From Massilia sp. UMI-21 (GTDB taxonomy: Bacteria > Pseudomonadota > Gammaproteobacteria > Burkholderiales > Burkholderiaceae_D), in NCBI GenBank assembly GCA_015277795.1, contig CP063848.1, positions 4,154,001 to 4,218,000 of the forward strand: DNA of 64,000 nucleotides, read 5' to 3'. Below, piece after piece: positions 36,123-44,728 of the stretch; the stretch's first letter is position 1, and the number at the start of each line of letters is the position of its first letter. Made by a program: the position numbers and the translations under genes. The notes beneath the pieces were generated by a model. That model saw nothing but the letters and a program-made list of their open reading frames with translations. It had not been told where the DNA came from and did not search any database.

Positions 36123-36737
36123 CTACTCCAGGTCGTTGAAACTCTTGTAGGTCGATATCAGGCGGTTGAAGGCCCGTTGCGCCCGGCGCGGCACCGCGCC
36201 GGTGCGCAGGAAGCGCGCGTCGTGCATCACGCCGATGGCCAGGCTGTAGATCTCGAACACCAGCTGCTCGGGCTCGGTGTCCGGGCGCAGATGCCCGGCT
36301 TCCATGGCCTGCAGAACGGTCTTGCGCAGCGACGCGCGCCAGCGGTTCACCCCGGCCTCGATGCGGTCGCGCAAGGGACCGGGCACGTCGTCGAACTCGA
36401 AGGCGCCCGCGGTGTACAGGCAGCCGCCGCGCGCCGTCTCGTTGCCGATCTTCTTCAGCCACAATTCCACCTGCATGACCAGGCGCGGCAAGCCCTTGGG
36501 GGCCTGCAGGGAAGGCAGGAACACTTCTTCCCCGAAGCGGCGGTCGTATTCGTCCAGCACGGCGGACTGCAAGGCCTCGAGCGAGCCGACGCGGGAAAAC
36601 ACGCCGCTCTTGCTGATGCCGGTGCGCTTGGAGACTTCGCCCAGCGACACCTTGCCGATACCCTCGCTGGCCGCCATGTCGACGGCGGCCTCGAGGATGG
36701 TGGCGTAGGTGGCTTCGCTTTTGGCGGTGGTGTTCAT
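36123..36737 (-). CDS. TetR-family transcriptional repressor
   Basis: 204 residues. The N-terminal TetR HTH is clear (ILEAAVDMAASEGIGKVSLG, EVSKRTGISKSGVFSRVGSLEAL). The C-terminal ligand domain starts around residue 80 and holds NETARGGCLYTAGAFEFDD, typical of the YxaF/LmrA-like TetR_C group. A 28-bp near-perfect palindrome ends five bases before the ATG, so it should repress itself. No Shine-Dalgarno fits between operator and start. The likely second target is the 36-residue gene downstream, which carries the same operator core. The ligand is unknown. Confidence 0.93.
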   Translation of the reverse strand: MNTTAKSEATYATILEAAVDMAASEGIGKVSLGEVSKRTGISKSGVFSRVGSLEALQSAVLDEYDRRFGEEVFLPSLQAPKGLPRLVMQVELWLKKIGNETARGGCLYTAGAFEFDDVPGPLRDRIEAGVNRWRASLRKTVLQAMEAGHLRPDTEPEQLVFEIYSLAIGVMHDARFLRTGAVPRRAQRAFNRLISTYKSFNDLE

Positions 36738-36741
36738 GCCC

Positions 36742-36769
36742 GAACTTTAGCACACGCGTGCGAAAGTTC
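36742..36769. promoter_or_regulatory. TetR operator, autoregulatory
   Basis: 28-bp palindrome with half-sites GAACTTTAGCACAC and GCGTGCGAAAGTTC; 12 of 14 positions pair. It ends just before the regulator start codon. Confidence 0.7.
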
Positions 36770-36847
36770 AAGCAATATCGATGGCGCGGTGAGGTGGCCC
36801 TGAGACTGGCGCGCGGGCCGGGGCCGGCCCGCGCGCTACGCCCCGGT

Positions 36848-37003
36848 TCAGCGGCGGCCGAACCGGCTCAGGCGGGCAATAATCGGGGAAACAAACGGGG
36901 AAACAAACGGGGCAATGAACGGAGCAAACACGGACCCGATCGAACGGGTCGGGATGCGTTTGCTGAACAGGCCGGTGTAGTTGCAGCGCGAGTGGACGGT
37001 CAT
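36848..37003 (-). CDS. Possible 51-residue protein with FVSP repeats
   Basis: MTVHSRCNYTGLFSKRIPTR followed by short repeats FIAP-FVSP-FVSP and a basic end (IIARLSRFGRR). GGAG is nine bases before the ATG. The DNA repeat unit is 12 bases (CGGGGAAACAAA on the plus strand), which preserves the frame. Codon use and length give no strong support, so it may be non-coding. Confidence 0.35.
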   Translation of the reverse strand: MTVHSRCNYTGLFSKRIPTRSIGSVFAPFIAPFVSPFVSPIIARLSRFGRR

Positions 37004-37209
37004 TTCTTTTCTCTCCGAAACATTACTTAGCACATTAACCACAGAGCATTTAGTGATCTGTGCGCTACCTCGCTTAGTGCGCAGGCAAGGCAGGTCTGCC
37101 GCGCGCGCCGTCGTGCGAATGCGACCTATCATCGGGGCAGCGGGGCCGGGCCTTGTCCTTGCCGGGCAAGCCTGCGCCGTTCCAGCAATCAAGCCAAAGG
37201 AGAGATGCG

Positions 37210-37809
37210 ATGAGCTACGCAGATCGAGACACGTACGGCATGTACAAGAACACGCGTGGCGCCGGTCCCGGGCCGGCGCTGATGGGCGCGCGCACGCTGA
37301 TCGGCGACGGCGTCGTCAACGCCGCCGAAGAAGACCTCGGCGACATCAAGGAGATCATGCTCGACATGAACACCGGCCAGGTGGCGTATGTCGTGCTGGC
37401 CTTCGGCGGATTCCTGGGAATGGGCGAGAAACTGTTCGCCGTGCCCTGGCAGGTCTTGCACCTGGACACCGTGAACAAGCGCATGGTGCTCAATGTCGAG
37501 AAGGAGCGGCTGAAGCAAGCCCCCGGTTTCAACAAGGACGAGTGGCCGGACCTGAACGATATCGCCTGGGCCAACAGCATCCATAGCTTCTACGGTACCG
37601 ACATCAACCGCCTGGGCGCGCCATCGATAGGGCCGGCACTGCCGCTGCGCAACATACCCGGAAACGCCGGGGCCACCTTGCCGCTGGGCGGCGCGGTCGG
37701 ATCGGGCATGGGTGCCGGACATGCCGGCGGCATGGAGGCCGGCGCCGGAGCGGGAAGCCCGCACCGCGATGCCGACACCGTGGGCCGCGGTCCCGACCGC
37801 GACGCCTGA
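37210..37809 (+). CDS. PRC-barrel domain protein, copy 1
   Basis: 199 residues. The PRC-barrel (about 20-105) has LMGARTLIGDGVVNAAEEDLG, DIKEIMLDMNTGQVAYVVLA, FGGFLGMGEKLFAVPWQ and LHLDTVNKRMVLNVEKERLK. The C-terminal third is Gly/Ala/Met-rich and low in complexity. AAGGAG lies eight bases upstream. PRC-barrel proteins of this kind are often stress-induced and bind RNA or proteins; the role here is unknown. It is a tandem paralogue of the next gene, including its leader and start context. Confidence 0.9.
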   Translation: MSYADRDTYGMYKNTRGAGPGPALMGARTLIGDGVVNAAEEDLGDIKEIMLDMNTGQVAYVVLAFGGFLGMGEKLFAVPWQVLHLDTVNKRMVLNVEKERLKQAPGFNKDEWPDLNDIAWANSIHSFYGTDINRLGAPSIGPALPLRNIPGNAGATLPLGGAVGSGMGAGHAGGMEAGAGAGSPHRDADTVGRGPDRDA

Positions 37810-37941
37810 GGGCATGCCGGCGAGCAGGCGCCGGGCCAGTCGCGCGCTACCCGGCCGGATTGCGTCCTAAGATGTTATCGGCAAGACCCCGGCCCATCAG
37901 CCTGTTTGCCATGCGGGCCGACAATCCAAAGGAGGTATGCG

Positions 37942-38598
37942 ATGAGCTATGCAGATCGAGACAAATACGGCATGTACCGGAACACGCGCAGCACCGGCCC
38001 GGGACCCGCATTGATGGGCGCCGACACCCTGATCGGTGACAGCGTCGTCAACGGGCAAGAGCAAGATCTTGGCGACATCAAGGAAATCATGCTCGACATG
38101 CAGACCGGCCAGGTGGCGTATGCCGTGCTGGCTTTTGGTGGCTTCCTCGGCATTGGCGAAAAGCTGTTCGCCGTGCCCTGGCAGGCGCTGCACCTGGACA
38201 CCGCCAACAAGCGCATGGTGCTCGACGTCGACAAGGAGCGCCTCAAGCACGCGCCCGGCTTCGACAAGGACCACTGGCCCGACATGAGCGATGCGGGCTG
38301 GGCCACCGGCGTCCACAGCTTCTACGGCACCGATGCGCAACGCTCGGGCGCACCGAGCATGGGGCCGGGCGCGAGGACGGGCGGCACGACGGGCGGCACG
38401 GGTGCTGGCTCGGCAATGGGCAGCGGCATGGGCTCGAGCATGGGCGCCGGCTCGGCCGGCGGCAGCGCGGGCGCCAGCGTCGGATCGGGGAGCGTGCATG
38501 GCGACTCGTACGGCGTCGGCGGCAGTGCCGATCCGCGGCCGGGGCATGAAGGAGACGACAAGGACCTGAGCCGGATCCGCGGCAGTAACATCGGCTGA
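37942..38598 (+). CDS. PRC-barrel domain protein, copy 2
   Basis: 218 residues. It starts with the same MSYADRD(K)YGMYRNTR as copy 1, and the barrel sequence is nearly collinear (GDIKEIMLDMQTGQVAYAVL, FGGFLGIGEKLFAVPWQ). The tail is more Gly/Ser/Met-rich (GSAMGSGMGSSMGAGSAGG) and ends in a polar segment with RGSNIG. The Shine-Dalgarno is AAAGGAGG. A 130-base gap separates it from copy 1. The divergent tails suggest the barrels are conserved and the tails evolve freely. Confidence 0.9.
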   Translation: MSYADRDKYGMYRNTRSTGPGPALMGADTLIGDSVVNGQEQDLGDIKEIMLDMQTGQVAYAVLAFGGFLGIGEKLFAVPWQALHLDTANKRMVLDVDKERLKHAPGFDKDHWPDMSDAGWATGVHSFYGTDAQRSGAPSMGPGARTGGTTGGTGAGSAMGSGMGSSMGAGSAGGSAGASVGSGSVHGDSYGVGGSADPRPGHEGDDKDLSRIRGSNIG

Positions 38599-38603
38599 TC
38601 TCG

Positions 38604-38751
38604 CAGGGTGGACGGCTTGCCGTCCGCGCGTTCAAACCACCGATGCGTTCACGATACGTGGTCAATCCGGCAAAAAGAAGCCTCGATACCCACTAAGCGT
38701 GCTGAATCATCCACGCCTTGAACGCGCGGTCGGCAAAGCCGACCACCCTAC
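38604..38751. repeat. Intergenic palindromic repeat, copy C (complete)
   Basis: Left half CAGGGTGGACGGC-TT-GCCGTCCGCGCGTTCAA, a spacer of about 75 bases, right half TTGAACGCGCGGTCGGC-AAA-GCCGACCACCCTA. The stems differ from copies A, B and E, but both sides of each stem change together. Confidence 0.8.
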
Positions 38752-38756
38752 CGACA

Positions 38757-41700
38757 TCACCGGATCATCGATTCCCACACCTTCTGCAGGCGCTTGGCCG
38801 ACACCGGCATCGGCGTGCGCAGTTCCTGGGCAAACAGCGACACGCGCAGCTCTTCGAGCATCCACCTGAACTCCACCATGCGCGGGTCGTTGTTCTTGCC
38901 GGCCTGGTTCTTGAGCGTGCGCTGGAACTGGGCGGCAGCGCCCTGCCACTCCGCCATCAACTGCGCGTCACGTGACGGATTGCCGCGCAGCTTCTCGAGG
39001 CGCACGTTGATCGCCTTCAGGTAGCGCGGGAAGTGCGCCAGCTGGCCGTATTCGTTGTCCGCGATGAAGCGCTTGTGGACCAGGCCCTGCAGCTGCGCCT
39101 GGAGGTCCTGCTGCACCGCCTGCGGCAGGCTCTGGATGCGTTTGGGCATGCCGTGGAACTCGGCCAGGATCGAACCCGCCAGGCGCGCGATCTCGTTGAT
39201 CAGGAGGCCGATGCGGCCCTTGCCTTCGTCCTTGCGCTTGTTGAACTCTCCAGCGTTGATCGGCAGCGGGTCCTGCAGGCAGGCGATGTCGATCGCCTTG
39301 GCGATGATCTGGTCGCGCAGCTCTTCCTGCGTGCCCACGTTCATGAACTGCATGCCCATGCCCTGCAGTCCGGGAATGTTCTTCTCGGCGAACTTCAGCT
39401 GGTCCTTCAACTGCAGCGCGAACAGGCGGCGCAGGCCGACGCGGTGGGTGCGCGCCGCCACGTTCGGGTCGTCGAACACTTCCAGGTCGCAGTGGCTGCC
39501 CTTGTCCACCAGCGCCGGGAAGCCGATCAGGGTCAGCTTGCCCTGCGTGATCTCCAGCAGTTCCGGCAGCTCGCCGAAACTCCAGGTGGTCAATCCCGTG
39601 TGCTGGACGGCGCCCGCCGCCGGGGCCGCAACAACGGCTGCTGCAGCGGCAGCGGCAGCACCCGGCGACGGCTTCGCCGCCGGCGCATTGCCCTTCCCTT
39701 TCGCCGGCGCCGGAGCGGGCGCCGCCTGCAGCCGGGCCGACGCCGCCGCCGGCGTGGCTTCGGCCATCTTCTGGAAACTCTCGCGCGCCTGCCCGCCCAG
39801 CTCGGCCTGCAGGGTCGCCAGGTTGCGGCCCATCTCGAGCTGGCGCCCGTGCTCGTCGATCACCTTGAAGTTCATGAACAGGTGCGCCGGCAGGGTCTCC
39901 AGCTTGAAGTCGCCCGTGAGCACGCGCGCGCTGGTATGCGTGTGGATGTCGGCGATCAGGACGTCGACCAGGTCGCCGCGCCCGAAGCGCAGCGGGTCCT
40001 GGTGGCGCTCGAAGAACTTGGCCGCATACTCCGGCAGCGGCACGCAGTGGCGGCGCAGCTTCTGCGGCAGGGATTTGAGCAGCAGGTGCACCTTCTCCTT
40101 CAGCATGCCCGGCACCAGCCAGGCCGGACGCTCCTGGGGAATCTGGTTCAGGGCGAACAGCGGCACCGCCAGCGTGACGCCGTCGCGCGCGCTGCCCGGC
40201 TCGAAATGATAGCTCAGGCCCATCTCGATGCCGGTGACGTTCATCGTCTTCGGGAACAGCTCGGTGGTGACGCCGGCCGCCTCGTGCCGCATCAGCTCTT
40301 CGCGGATCAGGTACAGGAGCTTCGGATTCTCGCGCGCGGCGTCCTTGTACCACTTCTCGAATCCGGCGCCGTTCACCACCGTCTGCGGAATCTCCTTGTC
40401 GTAGAAGGCGGCGATCAGCTGCTCGTCCACCAGCACGTCCAGGCGGCGCGACTTGTGCTCGAGATTCTCGATCTCGCGCACCAGCTTGTGGTTGTGGGCG
40501 TAGAACGGCGCACGGGTTTCATAGTCGCCCGCCACCAGCGCGTCGCGGATGAAGATCTCGCGTGCCTCGCCTGGGTTGTGCTGGCTGTAGTTGATGCGGC
40601 GGTTGCTGTAGACGACGATGCCGTACAGGGTGGCGCGCTCAAGCGCGGTCACTTGTGCCTGGCGCTTCTCCCAGCGCGGCTCGCCCCAGGATTTCTTCAG
40701 CAGGTGCGCGCCGATCTTCTCGACCCACTCCGGCTGGATCTGGGCGATGGTGCGCGCATACAGGCGCGTGGTTTCGACCAGTTCGGCCGCCATCACCCAG
40801 CGTCCCGGCTTCTTGGCCAGGTAGGACCCCGGCCAGATATGGAACTTGATGCCGCGCGCGCCCAGGAACACCGGCTCGTCCTCGGCCTTGAAGCCGATGT
40901 TGCCAAGCAGGCCGGTGAGCAGCGCCAGGTGCAGCTGGTCGTAGGTGGCGGGGGCGGCGTTCAGGCGCCAGCCCTGCTCGCGCGCCACGGTGAGAAGCTG
41001 CGAATGCACGTCGCGCCACTCGCGCAGGCGCAGCTGCGACAGGAAGTTGGCGCGGCAATTCTCCTGCAGCTGGCGGTTCGACTTCTTGTGCGCAATCGCG
41101 TCCTCGAACCAGGCCCAGATCTTGAGGTAGCTGAGGAATTCGGACTTCTCGTCGGCGAACTTCTTGTGCTTTTCATCGGCCTGCTGCTGGTACTCGATCG
41201 GGCGGTCGCGCGGGTCTTGCGTGGACAGCGCGGAGGCCACGACCAGCATCTCGCTCAGGCAGTCGTTGTCCACCGCCGCCAGGATCATGCGGCCCACGCG
41301 CGGATCGAGCGGCAGCTTGGCCAGCTTCTTGCCCAGCGCGGTCAGTTCGTTGGTGTCGTCGACCGCACCGACTTCCTGCAGCAGCTGGTAGCCGTCCGCG
41401 ATCGCGCGGCCCTGCGGCGGCTCGATGAAGGGGAAGGTCTCGACGTCGGCCAGGTGCAGCGACTTCATGCGCAGGATGACCGAAGCCAGCGAGGAACGCA
41501 GGATCTCCGGGTCGGCGAACCTGGGGCGCTTGTTGAAATCGTCTTCTTCGTACAGGCGGATGCAGACGCCGTCGGCCACCCGGCCGCAACGGCCGGCGCG
41601 CTGGTTGGCCGAAGACTGCGCCACCGGCTCGATCTGCAGCTGCTCGACCTTGTTGCGGAAGCTGTAGCGTTTGACGCGGGCCAGGCCGGTATCGACCACG

Positions 41701-42902
41701 TAGCGGATGCCCGGCACCGTCAGCGAGGTCTCGGCCACGTTGGTTGCCAGCACGATGCGGCGCGCGTTGGTGGTGCGGAACACGCGGTCCTGCTCTTCCA
41801 CCGAGAGACGCGCGAACAGCGGCAGGATCTCGACGTGCGGCGGATGGTGCTTGCGCAGCGCCTCCGCGCAGTCGCGGATCTCGCGCTCGCCCGGCAGGAA
41901 CACCAGCACGTCGCCCGAGCCGATGCGGCACAGTTCATCGACGGCGTCGACCACGGCTTCCATCAGGTCGCGCTTGTCGCGGGCACCTTGCGCCTTATTT
42001 GGCACATTCTGGGCTGGCTCGCCGGGTTTGGCATTGGTGCCAGTCACCGGATCGCGGTCCACCGGACGATAACGCACCTCCACCTTGTACAGGCGGCCCG
42101 AGACCTCGATGACGGGCGCCGGTTTGTCAGGCGTGCCGAAATGGCGCGCGAAACGCTCGGCGTCGATGGTCGCCGAGGTGATGATCACCTTCAGGTCCGG
42201 ACGGCGCGGCAGCAGCTGCTTCAGGTAGCCGAGCAGGAAGTCGATGTTCAGGCTGCGTTCGTGCGCCTCGTCGATGATGATGGTGTCGTAGCCGCGCAGG
42301 AGCGGGTCGGTCTGGGTTTCGGCCAGCAGGATACCGTCGGTCATCAGCTTGACCGAGGCGCCCTTTTGCAGAGTGTCGTTGAAGCGCACCTTGAAGCCCA
42401 CGTGCTCGCCCAGCGGCGAGCCGATTTCCTGCGCGATGCGCTTGGCGGTGCTCGATGCCGCGATCCGGCGCGGCTGGGTGTGGCCGATCAGGCCCTTTTG
42501 TCCGCGACCCAGCTCCAGGCAGATCTTCGGCAGCTGGGTGGTCTTGCCGGAGCCGGTTTCGCCCGAGACGATGACCACCTGGTTCTCTTGAATCGCCTTC
42601 GCGATCTCGGCGCGGCGGCCCGACACCGGCAGGTCTTCGGGGAAGGTGATCGGCGGGAGCGGGTTGCGGAAGGGCGGGTTCCGATCGTCGGCGCGCGGGG
42701 CGCGTTCCTTCTGCTCGCGCGGCGGATGCGGCGCGCGCTGCGGCCCGCTGCGCTCGGACCTGGCCTGCGGTTCGCCATCGCGCGTGCGCGTCATGGGCGC
42801 GCGCGTGTCGCCGTCCGGGCGCTTGCGCGGCTCGGTGGCGGAAGTGTTGGGGGAAGCGGCGCGCGCCGGCTGCGGCGAAGGCTTGTTACTCTGATCAGAC
42901 AT
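38757..42902 (-). CDS. hrpA: ATP-dependent RNA helicase HrpA (DEAH box)
   Basis: 1381 residues. A basic, Pro-rich disordered N terminus of ~85 residues is followed by the helicase core: Walker A GETGSGKT (114-121), DEAH in IIIDEAHERSLN, SATI, FLPGEREIRDC, ATNVAETSLTVPG and QRAGRCGR. Then come the HA2/OB regions and the large C-terminal DUF3418 region with an Ala/Pro-rich insertion (~50 residues, around PAAASARLQAAPAPAPAKGK). The length is slightly above the ~1300 of E. coli HrpA because of the two disordered parts. It acts in mRNA processing and rescue of collided ribosomes. It is divergent from argA. Confidence 0.96.
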   Translation of the reverse strand: MSDQSNKPSPQPARAASPNTSATEPRKRPDGDTRAPMTRTRDGEPQARSERSGPQRAPHPPREQKERAPRADDRNPPFRNPLPPITFPEDLPVSGRRAEIAKAIQENQVVIVSGETGSGKTTQLPKICLELGRGQKGLIGHTQPRRIAASSTAKRIAQEIGSPLGEHVGFKVRFNDTLQKGASVKLMTDGILLAETQTDPLLRGYDTIIIDEAHERSLNIDFLLGYLKQLLPRRPDLKVIITSATIDAERFARHFGTPDKPAPVIEVSGRLYKVEVRYRPVDRDPVTGTNAKPGEPAQNVPNKAQGARDKRDLMEAVVDAVDELCRIGSGDVLVFLPGEREIRDCAEALRKHHPPHVEILPLFARLSVEEQDRVFRTTNARRIVLATNVAETSLTVPGIRYVVDTGLARVKRYSFRNKVEQLQIEPVAQSSANQRAGRCGRVADGVCIRLYEEDDFNKRPRFADPEILRSSLASVILRMKSLHLADVETFPFIEPPQGRAIADGYQLLQEVGAVDDTNELTALGKKLAKLPLDPRVGRMILAAVDNDCLSEMLVVASALSTQDPRDRPIEYQQQADEKHKKFADEKSEFLSYLKIWAWFEDAIAHKKSNRQLQENCRANFLSQLRLREWRDVHSQLLTVAREQGWRLNAAPATYDQLHLALLTGLLGNIGFKAEDEPVFLGARGIKFHIWPGSYLAKKPGRWVMAAELVETTRLYARTIAQIQPEWVEKIGAHLLKKSWGEPRWEKRQAQVTALERATLYGIVVYSNRRINYSQHNPGEAREIFIRDALVAGDYETRAPFYAHNHKLVREIENLEHKSRRLDVLVDEQLIAAFYDKEIPQTVVNGAGFEKWYKDAARENPKLLYLIREELMRHEAAGVTTELFPKTMNVTGIEMGLSYHFEPGSARDGVTLAVPLFALNQIPQERPAWLVPGMLKEKVHLLLKSLPQKLRRHCVPLPEYAAKFFERHQDPLRFGRGDLVDVLIADIHTHTSARVLTGDFKLETLPAHLFMNFKVIDEHGRQLEMGRNLATLQAELGGQARESFQKMAEATPAAASARLQAAPAPAPAKGKGNAPAAKPSPGAAAAAAAAVVAAPAAGAVQHTGLTTWSFGELPELLEITQGKLTLIGFPALVDKGSHCDLEVFDDPNVAARTHRVGLRRLFALQLKDQLKFAEKNIPGLQGMGMQFMNVGTQEELRDQIIAKAIDIACLQDPLPINAGEFNKRKDEGKGRIGLLINEIARLAGSILAEFHGMPKRIQSLPQAVQQDLQAQLQGLVHKRFIADNEYGQLAHFPRYLKAINVRLEKLRGNPSRDAQLMAEWQGAAAQFQRTLKNQAGKNNDPRMVEFRWMLEELRVSLFAQELRTPMPVSAKRLQKVWESMIR

Positions 42903-42944
42903 TGATTTTTATAAGGTATTTGGTGCGCACAACGCGCAGCGAAT

Positions 42945-42950
42945 TATAAT
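42945..42950 (+). promoter_or_regulatory. -10 hexamer TATAAT of argA
   Basis: Consensus TATAAT ends eight bases before ATG 42958, so transcription would start at or next to the start codon; TTGGTG (42920-42925) is a weak -35 at 19 bases. Confidence 0.6.
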
Positions 42951-42957
42951 GCGGCAA

Positions 42958-44271
42958 ATGGAAAACCCTACCCAATTCGTCCAGTGGCTGCGCTCTGTCG
43001 CGCCGTATATCCACACCTTCGGCGGCAAGACTTTCGTCGTCGCTTTCCCGGGTGAACTGGTCGCTTCCGGCGCCCTGCCGGTGCTGGCCCAGGACCTGTC
43101 CCTGCTGCTCGGACTCGGCATCCGCCTGGTGCTGGTGCACGGCTCGCGCCCCCAGGTGGCGGAGCAGCTCGCCCTGCGTAACGTCGAAGGCCGCTTCCAT
43201 AACGGCATCCGCATCACCGACAGCGCCGCCCTCGAATGCGCGAAGGAAGCCGCCGGCGAACTGCGTCTCGACATCGAAGCCGCCTTCAGCCAGGGCCTGC
43301 CGAACACCCCGATGTCGCACGCCCAGATCAGCATCGTGTCGGGCAACTTCGTCGTCGCGCGCCCGCTGGGCGTCATCGACGGCACCGACTTCGAGCTGAC
43401 CGGCGTCACCCGCAAGATCTCCGCCGACAAGATCCAGCCGATCCTGGAGACCGAGGACAGCCTGGTCCTGCTGTCGCCGCTGGGCTTCTCGCCCACCGGC
43501 GAAATCTTCAACCTGACCATGGAAGACGTGGCCGCGTCGGCCGCGATCGCCCTGCATGCCGACAAGCTGATCTTCATTACCGAAACCGGCATGATGAAGG
43601 ACGCGGGCGGCACCGAGATCCGCGAACTGTCTTCGCACCAGGCCGACGCCGTGCTGCAGGCGGGCTTCCTGCCGCCGGATGCCTCGTACTACCTGCAGCA
43701 CGCCATCAAGGCTTGCAACAGCGGCGTCGACCGCGCCCACATCGTGCCCTTCGAGATGGATGGCTCGGCCCTGCTCGAACTGTTCACGCACGACGGCGTC
43801 GGCACCATGATCAGCCACGAGAACCTGGAAAGCCTGCGCCATGCCACAATTGAGGACGTCGGCGGAATTATCAAGCTCATCGAACCGCTGGAAGCCGACG
43901 GCACCCTGGTCTACCGCGGCCGCGAGCTGATCGAGCGCGAGATCGAGCAGTTCTCGGTGATCGACCACGACGGCGTGATCTTCGGCTGCGCCGCGCTGTA
44001 CCCCTTCCCCGAAGCGAAGATGGGCGAAATGGCCTGCCTGACGGTGAGCCCGGATTCCCAGACCCAGGGCGACGGCGAGCGCATCCTGAAGCACATCGAG
44101 AACCGCGCCAAGGCCGCCGGCCTGACCAAGCTGTTCGTGCTGACCACGCGCACCGCGCACTGGTTCAAGAAGCGCGGCTTCGTCCCGGCCACGGTGGACG
44201 ACCTGCCCAAGGACCGCCAGCACATGTACAACTGGCAGCGCCGGTCACAGGTTTTCATCAAGACTTTATAA
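42958..44271 (+). CDS. argA: Amino-acid N-acetyltransferase (N-acetylglutamate synthase)
   Basis: 437 residues. An amino-acid-kinase-like domain (about 20-285; FVVAFPGELVAS, LVLVHGSRPQ, TSLTMEDV-like region, FITETGMMKD) is joined to a C-terminal GNAT domain (about 295-430; EQFSVIDHDGVIFGCAALYP, ACLTVSPDSQTQGDGERIL, HWFKKRGF). It makes N-acetylglutamate from glutamate and acetyl-CoA, the first step of arginine synthesis, and is usually inhibited by arginine. I start at MENPTQF (42958) because the ATG at 42949 lies inside the TATAAT promoter element and could not be in the message. hrpA starts 55 bases away, divergent. Confidence 0.95.
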   Translation: MENPTQFVQWLRSVAPYIHTFGGKTFVVAFPGELVASGALPVLAQDLSLLLGLGIRLVLVHGSRPQVAEQLALRNVEGRFHNGIRITDSAALECAKEAAGELRLDIEAAFSQGLPNTPMSHAQISIVSGNFVVARPLGVIDGTDFELTGVTRKISADKIQPILETEDSLVLLSPLGFSPTGEIFNLTMEDVAASAAIALHADKLIFITETGMMKDAGGTEIRELSSHQADAVLQAGFLPPDASYYLQHAIKACNSGVDRAHIVPFEMDGSALLELFTHDGVGTMISHENLESLRHATIEDVGGIIKLIEPLEADGTLVYRGRELIEREIEQFSVIDHDGVIFGCAALYPFPEAKMGEMACLTVSPDSQTQGDGERILKHIENRAKAAGLTKLFVLTTRTAHWFKKRGFVPATVDDLPKDRQHMYNWQRRSQVFIKTL

Positions 44272-44320
44272 TGTCGGTCTGACACGACCCGCTCGATTAA
44301 CAGGATTACAGGAGTAGACC

Positions 44321-44596
44321 ATGGCCCGCACCGTCCAATGCATCAAACTGAACAAGGAAGCCGAAGGACTGGACTTCCCGCCGGTACCAGGCGAAATGGG
44401 CAAGAAGCTGTACCTGTCGGTCTCGAAAGAGGCCTGGCAGGCATGGCTGAAGCACCAGACCATGCTGATCAACGAAAACCGCCTGAACCTGGCGGACGAC
44501 CGCGCCCGCAAGTACCTGGCGACGCAGATGGAACGTCACTTCTTCGGTGACGGCGCCGCCGACCAGGCGCAGGGTTACGTGCCGCCACCGGCCTAA
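44321..44596 (+). CDS. yggX: Oxidative damage protection protein YggX (Fe2+ trafficking)
   Basis: 91 residues, matching the YggX length of ~90. It carries [20 protein letters not shown] with the conserved Cys near the N terminus, then [31 protein letters not shown] and [11 protein letters not shown]. It protects Fe-S enzymes against oxidative damage and may shuttle iron. AGGAG lies seven bases upstream. It sits 49 bases after argA and may be read with it. Confidence 0.96.
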   Translation: MARTVQCIKLNKEAEGLDFPPVPGEMGKKLYLSVSKEAWQAWLKHQTMLINENRLNLADDRARKYLATQMERHFFGDGAADQAQGYVPPPA

Positions 44597-44602
44597 GGTG
44601 TT

Positions 44603-44725
44603 GTAGGGTGGGCGGGGGAAAATAGTCCAGTGGACTATTTTCCCGCCCACGCGTTCAAATGCCGCATGCATCGCGACGACGCATCGTTTAGTTGAACGCG
44701 CGGACAGCAGAGCTGTCCACCCTAC
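44603..44725. repeat. Intergenic palindromic repeat, copy D (complete, long left stem)
   Basis: Left half starts GTAGGGTGGGCGGG and holds an extra palindrome (GGAAAATAGTCC...GGACTATTTTCC) before CCCGCCCACGCGTTCAA; right half is TTGAACGCGCGGACAGC-AGA-GCTGTCCACCCTAC. The left stem is much longer than in the other copies. Confidence 0.85.
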
Positions 44726-44728
44726 GGA

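Larger units (their letters stand above)
36738..37209. other. 472-base region between TetR and PRC-barrel genes
   Basis: Holds the TetR operator at its left edge and one possible short minus-strand gene (36848-37003) with 12-bp internal repeats. Nothing else convincing was seen; the last 200 bases serve as leader of the PRC-barrel gene. Confidence 0.4.

Noticed and set aside
39033..42905. Very long open frame opposite hrpA (about 1290 codons)
   Set aside because: It mirrors the GC-rich third-position pattern of hrpA, has Arg/Leu/Val/Gln-rich composition with no family resemblance, and hrpA is unmistakable on the other strand. Similar long mirrors at 12686-15046 and 49193-51679 were rejected for the same reason.
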